NCBI GenBank assembly: GCA_963853835.1
Contig: OY970820.1
Location: 48,790,407 to 48,854,406, forward strand
DNA from: Calendula officinalis
Taxonomy: Eukaryota; Streptophyta; Magnoliopsida; Asterales; Asteraceae
Length of the DNA stretch: 64,000 nt
Reading direction: 5' to 3'
Shown: positions 48,779 through 59,303 of the stretch, piece after piece
Layout of the letters: each line of letters begins with the position of its first letter
Numbering within the stretch: the stretch's first letter is position 1
Notes under the pieces: model-generated
Databases searched by the model: none
What the model was told of the DNA's origin: nothing
Seen by the model: only the letters and a program-made list of their open reading frames with translations
Translations under genes and position numbers: made by a program

Positions 48779-51700
48779 TTACATGAAACTATTAGCTGGT
48801 CGAAGTCCAATGCTTCTAGCATGTTCAATATGTTTGGTACATGACATTGGCTTCGTGAAGGGATCAGCTAAGTTGTCATCTGTATGAACTTTGAGCAAGC
48901 GTACATCTCCCATTAGGATCGCATCTCTAATGTAGTGAAGCTTCCTCCGATAATGTCTGGCACCTTTCTGAACACCAGGTTCGTTGGCAATGATGATAGC
49001 ACCTGTGTTATCACAGAACATATCCATAGGTTTTTCATTACTGGGGACAACACCAAGCCCAGAAATGAATTTCCTCATCCAAACAGCTTCCATTGCAGCT
49101 TCAGTAGTTGCAATGTATTCAGCTTCTGTAGAAGACATAGCGATAGTGCTCTGCTTTGCACTTTTCCAATCAACAGCGCCTCCGTTCAAAACGAAAACAT
49201 ACCCCGTTTGAGATTTGGAATCATCTCTATCAGTCTCAAAACTAGCATCAGAATAACAAGTGACGCTCAGTTCATCTTGACTTTCACCACCATAAACAAG
49301 AAACATATCTTTAGTATTCCTAAGATACTTCAGTATGTTCTTAACAGCAGTCCAGTGACTCTCACCTGGATTCTGTTGATATCGGCTTGTAAGGTTCTGA
49401 GAGAACGCTACATCAGGTCTTGTGCACCGCACAGCATACATGATAGATCCTACTGCCGAGGCATAGGGGACATCACGCATACGTTTCATCTCATCAGGTG
49501 AGGACGGTCCTTGAGTCTTACTCAAGTGTACATTGTGTTGCATAGGGAGACTTCCACGTTTGGAAGCATCCATTCTAAACCGTTTTAGAATCTTATCAAT
49601 GTACGCACTTTGACTTAGTCCGATTAACCGCTTTGATCGATCTCGATAGATCTTTATACCAAGTATATATGCCGCTTCCCCAAGATCCTTCATAGCGAAG
49701 CACTTCCCAAGCCAGGATTTTACATCTTGTAGCATTGGAATGTTATTTCCTATGAGTAGTATGTCATCGACATATAGGATTAGAAAGACGACAATGCTCC
49801 CACTAGCTCTTACATATACACATGGCTCGTCGGGATTCTGAGTAAAGCCAAACGATTTGACTTCCTCATCGAATCTTTTGTTCCAACTTCTGGATGCTTG
49901 CTTTAGTCCATAAATGGACCTTTGAAGCTTACATACTTTCTTTGGGTGTTTTGGATTAACAAAACCCTCAGGTTGAACCATATAAACATCTTCATCAAGA
50001 TGTCCATTTAAGAAAGCAGTTTTAACATCCATTTGCCAAATCTCATAGTCATAGTACGCTGCTATGGCTATGACAATCCTAATAGCTCTAACGTCGGCAA
50101 CAGGCGAGAAGGTTTCATCATAGTCAATCCCGTAGGTTTGAGTATAACCTTTTGCTACCAATCGAGCTTTATAGGTGTGTACATTGCCATCCATGTCGGT
50201 CTTCTTCTTGAAGAGCCACTTGCTACCAACAGTCTTACTGTTAGGAGGAAGATCAACCAAAGTCCATACTTGGTTATCTTTCATGGATTGCATTTCCGCG
50301 TTCATAGCATCAAGCCATTTGTCAGATTCAGAATCTGATAATGCAGCTCGATAGTTAGGGGGTTCATTATGATCCCCTAAACTCAGCTCCTCAGCATCGA
50401 CATGGAAACCATATCGTTCAGGTGCATGAGGTGTCCTTGCGGACCTTCGAACAGGGATTACATCATTTTGAGGTGCAACAGGAACAGTTTCGTGTTCAGC
50501 CTCATCTTGATGTTCGCTAGTCTCTACAATAGGTTGTGCATCTTCATCGCTTGGAATCTCGTCAAAGTCGATGGTACTCCCACTTGCTTCTTGTGAAATG
50601 AGATTGCTCTCAAGAAACTCAGCATAACGAGCAATAATTACTTTTTGCTCAGGTGGGTAGTAGAAATAGTAACCCATCGTTTCCTCAGGGTATCCTATAA
50701 AGATGCACTTGACAGCTCTGGGTTCAAGTTTGTTTGGCGTGTCTCGTTTCACGAGAGCCTCACAACCCCAGACCTTCAAGTAAGACAAGTTAGGGACTTT
50801 CCCATGCCATATCTCATATGGTGTCTTTTCAACCTTCTTGGTGGGAACCATATTTAGTATGCGAGCAGCCGATTTGAGTGCATAACCCCAAAAAGATAGA
50901 GGCAGAGTGGTAGGACTCATCATCGATCGAACCATGTCAAGCAAGGTGCGATTTCTCCTCTCTGATACACCATTATGCTGTGGTGTATAAGGGGGAGTGA
51001 ATTGTGAGACAATCCCACAATTCTTAAGATGATCTTGGAACTCATGGCTCATGTACTCTCCTCCTCGATCAGAACGAAGAGCCTTTATCTTCTTGCCGAG
51101 TTGATTTTCTACTTCATTTTGGAAAGCTTTGAACGTTTCAAAGGTTTCATGTTTATGTTTAATCAAGTAAACATAACCATAACGACTAAAGTCGTCAGTG
51201 AAAGTAATGAAATAGGTAGCACCTTCCCTAGTTCGAGTTCTAAAAGGGCCACATACATCAGTATGTATGAGTCCAAGTAGATCGTTGGCCCTTTCGCCTA
51301 CATGGGAGAAAGGCTTGCGCGCCATTTTACCAGATATGCAAGAAACACATTTATCAAATGATTCAGAATCATCTGATTTTATAAGTCCATCCTTTTGTAA
51401 TTTCAAAACGCGTTTCTTGTTAACATGGCAAAGGCGACAATGCCATAGGTAAGTAGAATCCAAATTCTTCTTGGATTTCTTATTGCTACATGTATAAATA
51501 GAACTACTGTTTGTGATACGATTATGCATGTCAATCTCAAAGATACCATCACGAGGAATAGCATTAAAGTAAAAAACATTATCCTTTGAAACTGAAATAC
51601 CATAATCCGTAAACGTATGAATAAAACCATTATTCCACAAACAAGAAAGCGATACTATACCCCTAGTAATACTAGGCGCATAGTGACAATTGTCTAATAC

Positions 51701-52786
51701 AATAATTAAACCACTAGGAAGGATTAAATCATAGCTTCCTATAGCTTCGACCGGTGCACGATTGCCATTGCCCACGTACAAGTCCAAAGCTCCATGGTTT
51801 AGCTTTCTACTTCCCCTTAGACCCTGCATGGTATTACAAATGTGAGTTCCACAACCAGTGTCATATACCCATGATTTCTTAGGGAAAGCATATAGTTCTA
51901 TTGTGAAGATACCTGATGTGCCAACCTTGTTGGCTTTGTTCTTCATCAACTCTGCCAGGTAGGCAGGACAATTCCTCCTCCAATGGCCTGGTTCACCGCA
52001 GTGATGGCAAGCAAGATCCTTAGCGGGATGCTCCTTACGAGTAGGTGGGGGAACCTTTGGCTTGGGCTTGTAAACTTGCTTTCCCTTGCCTTGGCCCTTT
52101 GCAACTACTTGCGGTTTTGGTTTTTGGATCTTTCCTTGCCTTATAGCAAGGACAGTAGGGGCCGGAGTTTTCTTGGGTAGGCTTTCTTCCGTTTGTTTCA
52201 GCATAGCATGTAATTCGGCGAATGTCTTCCCCATACTATGCATATGATAAGTCATGACAAACGGTGCAAAATCCTTGTTTAAGGACGTTAGAATCAAGCT
52301 AATCCCAAGGATGTGCGGCATAGCGTAACCAAGCCTCTCCATTTGGTCTAAGTAGCTCTTCATCTTCAAGAGATAAGAGCTAACAGACTGTCCCTCCTCC
52401 TGCTTACAAGCGTGGAAGGCTTTGACAGTGTCAAAGAGTTCCTGCTCGGCTTGCTTTTGATACATGGTCGTTAGTTCACGCATCATATCAAATGCAGTGA
52501 GGTCCACGAGATTCTTTTGAATATCGGGAATCATGCTCACTAGCATAAGCGCGGCGACTTCCTGTTGTTCGTTAAACCTTTTGGTATAGGCTGTACGAAC
52601 AGCAGCAGTGGCGGTAGCAGCAGGGGCAGGGGGCAGCGCCTCCTCCAAATGGTGGTACTTATGCTCGGCCCTAAGGACAATCCTTAGGTTACGAGACCAG
52701 TCCACAAAGTTCGTTCCATCAAGTTTCTCTTTTTCGAGAACGGAACGAATGGTGGTATGTGTTAGGGTTTGATTGTTTGAAGTCAT
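48779..52786 (-). CDS. Element E gag-pol polyprotein, intact (1,335 aa)
   Basis: One frame from MTSNNQTLTHTTIRSVLEKE to a stop at 48779. Order: UBN2-type gag (about 20-215), CCHC knuckle CHHCGEPGHWRRNC (about 260-273), protease VYDTGCGTH (about 307), and GAG-pre-integrase (about 440-500). Integrase follows with D, D and E at IHTDVCGP (about 503), RSDRGGEY (about 570) and SERRNRT (about 607). RT has QMDVKTAFLNG (about 918) and YVDD (about 1007), and RNase H has YSDASF, STEAEY and FCDNTGA (about 1180-1290). All catalytic residues I looked for are present. Length is normal for a plant copia polyprotein. Together with identical LTRs this suggests recent, perhaps current, activity. Confidence 0.93.
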   Translation of the reverse strand: MTSNNQTLTHTTIRSVLEKEKLDGTNFVDWSRNLRIVLRAEHKYHHLEEALPPAPAATATAAVRTAYTKRFNEQQEVAALMLVSMIPDIQKNLVDLTAFDMMRELTTMYQKQAEQELFDTVKAFHACKQEEGQSVSSYLLKMKSYLDQMERLGYAMPHILGISLILTSLNKDFAPFVMTYHMHSMGKTFAELHAMLKQTEESLPKKTPAPTVLAIRQGKIQKPKPQVVAKGQGKGKQVYKPKPKVPPPTRKEHPAKDLACHHCGEPGHWRRNCPAYLAELMKNKANKVGTSGIFTIELYAFPKKSWVYDTGCGTHICNTMQGLRGSRKLNHGALDLYVGNGNRAPVEAIGSYDLILPSGLIIVLDNCHYAPSITRGIVSLSCLWNNGFIHTFTDYGISVSKDNVFYFNAIPRDGIFEIDMHNRITNSSSIYTCSNKKSKKNLDSTYLWHCRLCHVNKKRVLKLQKDGLIKSDDSESFDKCVSCISGKMARKPFSHVGERANDLLGLIHTDVCGPFRTRTREGATYFITFTDDFSRYGYVYLIKHKHETFETFKAFQNEVENQLGKKIKALRSDRGGEYMSHEFQDHLKNCGIVSQFTPPYTPQHNGVSERRNRTLLDMVRSMMSPTTLPLSFWGYALKSAARILNMVPTKKVEKTPYEIWHGKVPNLSYLKVWGCEALVKRDTPNKLEPRAVKCIFIGYPEETMGYYFYYPPEQKVIIARYAEFLESNLISQEASGSTIDFDEIPSDEDAQPIVETSEHQDEAEHETVPVAPQNDVIPVRRSARTPHAPERYGFHVDAEELSLGDHNEPPNYRAALSDSESDKWLDAMNAEMQSMKDNQVWTLVDLPPNSKTVGSKWLFKKKTDMDGNVHTYKARLVAKGYTQTYGIDYDETFSPVADVRAIRIVIAIAAYYDYEIWQMDVKTAFLNGHLDEDVYMVQPEGFVNPKHPKKVCKLQRSIYGLKQASRSWNKRFDEEVKSFGFTQNPDEPCVYVRASGSIVVFLILYVDDILLIGNNIPMLQDVKSWLGKCFAMKDLGEAAYILGIKIYRDRSKRLIGLSQSAYIDKILKRFRMDASKRGSLPMQHNVHLSKTQGPSSPDEMKRMRDVPYASAVGSIMYAVRCTRPDVAFSQNLTSRYQQNPGESHWTAVKNILKYLRNTKDMFLVYGGESQDELSVTCYSDASFETDRDDSKSQTGYVFVLNGGAVDWKSAKQSTIAMSSTEAEYIATTEAAMEAVWMRKFISGLGVVPSNEKPMDMFCDNTGAIIIANEPGVQKGARHYRRKLHYIRDAILMGDVRLLKVHTDDNLADPFTKPMSCTKHIEHARSIGLRPANSFM

Positions 52787-54543
52787 CTACAAAATTACAA
52801 AGTTCATTAATTAGTATTTTTAATAATAATTTCTTTTAATAAATTAACTACCCAATTAATTTTAATTAAAAGCTAAGATCCCATTGAGCTTCTATCATCG
52901 CATCAGTTGATCTGCTAGAGATGATAGATCCAATAGGTAGGTGACGTTCAACAATTGCATTACAAGTGCAACTCTTAGAGGTATGGGACTTCATGGCACC
53001 TAGTGAACAAGCATCTAGGGTCAAGTGGCATGTTTGTCGCATCGTCGCCTCGAGTCAAGGTCTCACCGTTAACTTGATTAAGTCATCCAATGTGAAATCA
53101 TGTCAAAATAGATCTAGGTCTCACCGTAGAGAATAATGACCTCGGATTTAAATTCAAACCACGTCTCACGTGAATTCAAAAATAGAAGCAAGTGATTTAC
53201 AACCGATTGGACGGCGTGACTTAAATTTTAGGTATGTTTAAATTTTAATTTAATAAAATTTTATTTAAGATATGAATGAATCATGTACTTCATTCATACC
53301 ACTTCATAAGTCTTGTAATAAACGGTAAAAACTTTTAGCGATTATTAAGTGATGAGTTTCAAATCATATTTAAACTTAGTTTAATCTCAAAACGATTTTA
53401 GATTAAAGGTTTAATCATCAATGATTAACTAGTAGTCATCGATGATTAAGGGTTTGAATGTTTTAATGTTTGTGTCAAAAAACCATTTTTAATTTGTTTT
53501 ACTATTTGTATCTAATAGAAAAGAAAAACAACCACAAACAAAGAATAAAACATGCAACATAATTTTGTGCAAACCTCGACCGATGAAATCCTAGGTTCGG
53601 TCACGTGAGTCATCACGACGGACCGAAGGGTCAAACTAGGGGACGGGCCAACATGAACCCAAACGGGCCTACATAAACCCAATGGGCTCCCACTTGCTCC
53701 AAGACATTCTTGAGCAAGTAGAACCCAAAATTGTGAAAAAGTGTAATCTGCCAGAAAATTCCAGCAGACTTTGAAGCCCGAAAAGTCACTGAAGGAGTCT
53801 TCGCTGGTCTTCCCGGCCTTCTGGAAAGTTGTAGCCCACGACTTTGCAAGCATTTTGGGCTTTTGAATCGCCCAAAAAGGAGTCCGTATGCCTCTGGAAA
53901 ACCTGTTTTCGTACAGCCCTCGCTTTTGTGACGGAAATTTGTTGTTTTCTTCATAAGTCTTCAATATTTTTGTCAAACAATTTACAATAAAAAGATAAAA
54001 TAAATACAATCTATTCTATTACTTTTACATTACAAATTGCCCCAAAAATGGCACCAAAAATAAAAGAAAAAAAAATGAAACAAATTACAACAATTAAGCC
54101 AAAAAAAAACACGGCTTTTCCCGAAATAAACAAACAACCAAACATCAACCACATTCATTCACAAACGGTCTAGGCTTTCATCGGTTTGCACAAACAATCA
54201 ACAATTTGACAAGGCTTTGGCTTGGGATATGGCAAAAATACATGTTTTGCCATATCAAAAAACATAATTAAACAAGAATTCCAAGCCAAATAATCAAAAA
54301 ATTCAATAAACTAGATTAACTTTTTGATTTGATTTTGTAACAAGTGACAATAGGGTTCCAAAAATACATGTTTTAACCCATCTTTTAAATTAAAAAAAAA
54401 CCGAAAAAAAAAAACAAAAAACCGTAGGGTTTTTTTTTTTTTCTTTCCGATCGGGATTTTTATACATCAAAACCGATTGATTTTTGCCACTTTTTACAAA
54501 ATCTAGCTAATTATATGATTAATATAATGACTCGTGATACCAC
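52787..54543 (-). other. Element E leader and PBS
   Basis: About 1.75 kb between the 5' LTR and the gag start. PBS at the right end (TGGTATCACGAG). A 165-codon open frame (54009..53512, minus) lies inside it; no family recognised. Homopolymer and A-rich stretches at 54050-54440. Confidence 0.7.
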
Positions 54544-55206
54544 TAATGGTGATTTTCGGTTAAAACAATTAACAAAACGCAGCGGAAAGTATTTATCACC
54601 ATGAAAGGATCTTGATATCAATCATACAATTAAACTAAAAGAAAAATCAAAGAGAATGGTATAAGAATCATACCCTAGTTGCCTTTGATCAATGATGAAT
54701 TCGGATGGATATTGTGAGCAACCGAAACCAAGGATTCCAATGGGGAATACCTCTAAAGCAAGTCCACACAACACTTCCAAGAACACCAATGTAATGGATG
54801 CTAGTCCTAGAGTCTTGAGAGCAAAAGAGAGAAAACAAAACACCTTCAAAGTGTGTGTGAGAGGGGACGGCCAAGTGTGGTCAAAAGAAAGGAGTTTATG
54901 GACCATTATATCTCTTAATGGTGCCATTACAATCCTTTAATGATTTCCATAAATCATTAGTCTTATTTGCCCACAAGTCCCTATCTTTTGTTTCTTCTAG
55001 TTTGCCCACAAGAAAGTTTCAATATTAACTTTTAATATTAAACTTATGATAGACAAGCTCATAGCTTATATATATTAATAATTAATGTAATTACACTAAT
55101 TACACTAATTATATAATGGTGTTTAGTGTTTAAGTGTGTGACCCTTTAGGCTCACAAACAACTAGCCATATAACTATATGTTATACATGTGAAGCATATT
55201 CCAACA
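54544..55206 (-). repeat. 5' LTR of element E (663 bp)
   Basis: Identical in length and apparently in sequence to 47273-47935; flanked outside by AATAT (55207-55211). Confidence 0.93.
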
Positions 55207-57770
55207 AATATCATGGCCTCCGATGGGCTGGCGAACCAGTTGCTCTCAACAGACTTAACAAAAAGGGTGGCCCGCGTCAATAATCAATCGCTGGGAGGCA
55301 CTTCATCTGTAAAAATGTGTCCACATTTCAAACAATGGCTTCTGGTCACATCAGATTCAGAACCTGATCATCAACAGAAAGCACAAAGCTCAATCAACCT
55401 TCACCGCATATACTCTCCTTCCACCCTCCGTCGATGTATAAGGTACGTCCTCAAACCTCAAAACTTTTCATACTTTTGTTTTTTCAAGGGGGAGAAATAT
55501 TAATTCTAGGGGGAGAATTATTATTTCTAGGGGGACAAAATTGAGAAAATAAAAACAAATTACCTAAATTAAAAAGTTTTATGTTTGTAACGTTAATTAT
55601 AAGTCGTTGTAATATCCATAAACGATCTCTTTACTAGTTCCCTAGTAAAGATTGCATCTGTTTATTACAAATTCTTTTAATTCTCGTTACCTACTACTTC
55701 AAAAGACATACCTTCCCATGGTCTGCCAGATCCGACCTTACCTTCCCAGGGAAATATTTCAGCCAACTGGTAAATGTGAGGGTATACCTCTAGGGTACAG
55801 AAATAGGTGAGTGCAAGGTGATGTGAAAACATGATAAATCTAAGAAAACACACCTTTGAGTGCATCCAAACCATTAACAAACCGGGCAACCATATAAATG
55901 AGTGATCATTCATGCGTTGGTTGTTTCACTAGACTTTACTGGCCCAGTAAAGCAAATGCACACCACCACCAACTACTCAAATTCCTCTCAACAGGAATTT
56001 GTTTCATTTCAATAGGGGACGTAGCACAAAAGCTACTGACTACTCATTCGGAGTATGCCGGTATTGAATCATAATAACCTCCTGCCCCGGGTTAAGTCTC
56101 TTTGTGTGCACAGTGTGTCTAGTTCTCACCCTCAAGAACCTTCCAATATAGGACACTTGCACTACAAAAAATGGATCTCCGTGAATCCATCGGAACACTC
56201 ATAGTGGCATCACAATCCGATGTTTCATGAGGATCGAGTGGAAATCCTGCTAGAGCTAAAATCAAGCTAACTCTAAACGCAGGTCACACACTTGAATCAA
56301 CGGTTGTGCAAACGACTACCGATTCATACCGTGTGCTAACAGATACTCTATGTGAGTCCGGTGTTACCTAAAAAGAACAAGTTGTTGTGTCGTAACATCT
56401 ATAATTCTTTCAGGCAACAACTTATACCGGAAACACATAAAATTCCGAATAAAAATCCATGTGAACACTTAAAATGCAACATCTTTTGAAAGCTGATTAA
56501 AATGCACATGAGCGTAAGAGTCCACTCTCAAATTACTCCTATGATCTGCTAAACCCAGCATGATCTTCCCAGGAGCCACCGACAATATAGGAACTAAAAA
56601 GTGAGGGTCCCTAGGTCTAGGTGAGCAGAATAAAGTATCATGGGATCTTGATTGGGGTGCGCTGAGGTAAAAATTGAGAGGGGGTATGAAGTATGGGGTG
56701 CAAATCAGCTTATCACATGGTATAAACAAAAAACGAGGGTGTGGTTGAAAATGAAAAAGTGAGTTGAGTGAGGAGCGTGTGTGAAAGGGTTAAAGAAAAT
56801 TGAAAACCCTCCCTAAACCGAACAAATGACCGGGTAACCTCATCTATATCGGATTGCATATGTTGCTTTCTGATTAAGACATCATGGACCCAGTGATGGA
56901 ATGCACAACCCCCACTGACCACTCAAGTACAAAAAGTACTTGTTTCAAAATCACGGAGATAACCACATCCACTATCGACATCTCATTTGGAGATTGTCGG
57001 TATTGAAAAAGAGGACCCACCTCCAGTACTCGCCATCGTTTGTCCACGTATAGAGTCTAGAACCGATTTAAATCTCTCTAGGACACAGGCACTCTACCAA
57101 GCATATCTTTGGGATATTGCCGGAACATTCATAGTGATACCAAAAATATTGGTATTCCACGATGATTGAATGGAAATCCTACCAGTGCTAACATCAATGC
57201 CAACACTGAACGTAGGTCACACAGTTTCTGTAACTGTTGTGCTAACAGGCAATCTATGTGATCCTGGGTTACCCTGATACCTTCTCGTGCGAAGATCAGA
57301 CGACCGTACTCCATTGTAATCAACAACGGTCACTATGTCTGATAGAGGATCTGATGACTGTACTCCAATCTTATCAACAACAGTCAATACATCAGATAAG
57401 GGATTCTATGACCGTACTCCAACATTATCAACAACGGTCAGAAAATCCAAATCATATCAATATTCCGCACCGCTACGACTTCAACAAACATCAGGAACCG
57501 AGGATCAGCAGCAAATCAACAAACGCCACAACTTCAAGAAAAGACTTACGCTGCTAACCGCTCTGTCTATGGGTCTACGTTCTGTTGATTTGCCTGAAGT
57601 CTTCTGGAATACTTTGTATTGGTTGAAAAGCCAATTAAAAGTATGTCTGTCACCGATCATCAAAAGATGAAGCTAATTTTTCAACAAAACTGCACAACGG
57701 TTTAACACACAGCTCCGGCTTTACAAACAAGGAAGACTTCAAAGATATGCAACCTAGACTATTGTTACAA
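55207..57770 (+). other. C2 accessory-ORF C-terminus and 3' structured region
   Basis: The first 70 bp complete the C-terminus of the deleted accessory ORF (YHGLRWAGEP...). The rest matches C1 22610-25078: purine cluster (55489-55538), hairpins at 55629-55650 and 55934-55952, and 54-bp units at 57302, 57356 and 57410 with the same paired change in unit two. No convincing gene; the frame 57335-57670 matches C1 24596-24979, but unit one has a stop in C2. Confidence 0.65.
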
Positions 57771-58094
57771 AGGGGGAGATTGTTAGGTATTATTTAGTTG
57801 TAATGAATCGTCTAGGGGGCAATGTGTAACATTGCATATTGTGTTAGTTTAGCTTAGTATTAGACTTAAGCTAATTAGGTTTAATTAAGAGAATTAAGGT
57901 AAAGGTATATAAGCCTAGATGTAAACCTTAATTCTCAACTTTTGCACTCAATCAATATCAATTTTCCAGCAATTGTTCTCTCCCTTCTCTCTAACTTTCT
58001 CTCTCTAAAACCCTAACCATCTTCATCATCTTTTCATCCATATTCATCATCTATCATCAAGTCATGGATTGATTAAGTGTTTTTAAGCATTTCA
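57771..58094 (+). repeat. C2 PPT and 3' LTR (57781-58094)
   Basis: AGGGGGAGAT then TGTTAGGTATTATT...AAGCATTTCA, followed by target duplication GAGGT. Confidence 0.9.
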
Positions 58095-58099
58095 GAGGT

Positions 58100-59099
58100 G
58101 TTGTGCCTTACAATTCTTAAGGAAACATGAGCATCTAATTTGCTTTGGAAATTAATCGATAGTGTTTCAAGGCTTTTTTTTTGTTTCTTTTTTATGCTTT
58201 TTAGCGTTTCCTTTTGTTTTTCTTTGTCACGGTTTGCTAACACAATATTTATGTTGTTGTTATTGCATATATCTATTGATCCACATGTCGCCGCTTTTAT
58301 GCCGCCGCTCGTTTTTGGTGTTGCTTTTTTTGCTACCGACCTCTTCGGATCTAGATGTTGCCGTGTTTGTTAAAGTTTTGCTTGTTTCTTTCGATGCACA
58401 ACTCTTATTTTTTATTTTTTTTCCTATTATTATGAAGCATTATTGCTACTCACCATCGCTCCCTTATATGTGACGTCGTTAGTGCCGCTTCATTTTATTA
58501 GGGTTTTGCTCGTTTCTTTTGATGCACGACTCTTGTTTGTTATTCTGACCAATTTTTCGATACCGGCTGTGTTACTGGCCCTATGGTTCGACATGTGTCC
58601 TATAGCCTTTTTTCTGTCTTTTGTCACGACTTGCTATCACAGCCTTTATGTTACCATTATCGTACATTTCTATTGATCCATATGTCGATGCGTTTATGCC
58701 GTTGCTCGTGTTCGGTGTTGCTTTCTTTGCCACGGACCTCTCCGGATCTAGATCTTGTCGTGTTTTCAGTTTTTTCTGTTATTATGAAGTTTCCTCACTG
58801 TTAATTGTCGCTCCATTATGTGTGACGCAGTCAGTACTGCTTCAATTAATTAGAGTTTTGCTCGTTTGTTTCGATGCACAACTCCTATTTGCTTTACGCT
58901 CCCATGTATCGACTCTTGCTCTTTTATGGGCCTTGCTCGATCCCGGCCCTACTTTTCTTCCGCTGCTTATATAGGATGACTTATATTCGCTTGATTTTGG
59001 AGATTGTCACCAACAAAAAGTCTTACATGTATTATCTCAATTTTATTTTTACTCTAGTCTTTAGCTTTCGCGATTTCGCCACTCGGACTGCGGGGGGTA
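58100..59099 (+). other. Interior and PPT of element D
   Basis: T-rich imperfect repeats. The phrase ttttgctcgtttctttcgatgca appears about three times (58376, 58503, 58856) and ctctccggatctaga-like phrases twice (58341, 58739). Overlapping small frames arise from the repeats and show no known domain. The purine tract CGGGGGGTA (59091-59099) abuts the 3' LTR. Confidence 0.65.
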
Positions 59100-59248
59100 T
59101 GTTAGATAATATAGTGTACGTTTATTATATGGCCCAAGCCTAATTGTATAGATGGGCTTAGGGTTCAGTACGGTTTCTAGGTATCTTTGTAATCTATATA
59201 TAGTGATCAATAATACACTTATCCCTACGGGGTTTTCATTATTTTACA
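59100..59248 (+). repeat. 3' LTR of element D
   Basis: 149 bp, followed by GTTTT. Confidence 0.85.
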
Positions 59249-59303
59249 GTTTTCATAACTCAACCGATGAAAGAATCATATAACATCTCATAACATCATA
59301 AGC

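Larger units (their letters stand above)
47273..55206 (-). mobile_element. Element E: young, apparently intact Ty1/copia retrotransposon
   Basis: 7,934 bp. Two 663-bp LTRs (47273-47935 and 54544-55206) show no difference that I can see, and AATAT flanks both ends. On the minus strand the LTR starts TGTTGGAATATG and ends CACCATTA. A PBS of TGGTATCACGAG type follows after one base (54531-54542), the single gag-pol ORF is uninterrupted, and a purine tract AAGTGGGAGC precedes the 3' LTR at 47936-47945. It is inserted in C2. Confidence 0.93.
37539..58094 (+). mobile_element. C2: full-length Sirevirus-like copia element, nested in D and split by E
   Basis: LTRs 37539-37851 and 57781-58094, with GAGGT on both sides (37534-37538 and 58095-58099). 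PBS at 37854-37865 and PPT at 57771-57780. Order: leader with repeat array, gag, coiled-coil region, pol, internal promoter, deleted accessory ORF interrupted by E, 3' structured region. About 12.6 kb without E. Gag and pol carry several stops and shifts, so it is non-autonomous. Confidence 0.9.
37195..59248 (+). mobile_element. Element D: TRIM-like LTR element split by C2
   Basis: Two 149-bp LTRs (37195-37343 and 59100-59248) start TGTTAGATAATATAG and end ATTATTTTACA. They are flanked by GTTTT on both sides (37190-37194 and 59249-59253). A PBS variant AGTATCAGAGCC follows the 5' LTR and a purine tract CGGGGGGTA precedes the 3' LTR. Without C2 it is about 1.5 kb and has no gag or pol. The interior (58100-59099) is made of imperfect repeats sharing ttttgctcgtttctttcgatgcac and cctctccggatctaga. 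About ten LTR differences by eye make it the oldest layer here. Confidence 0.85.

Noticed and set aside
48935..49501. 188-codon plus-strand frame within element E
   Set aside because: Antisense shadow of the RNase H region.
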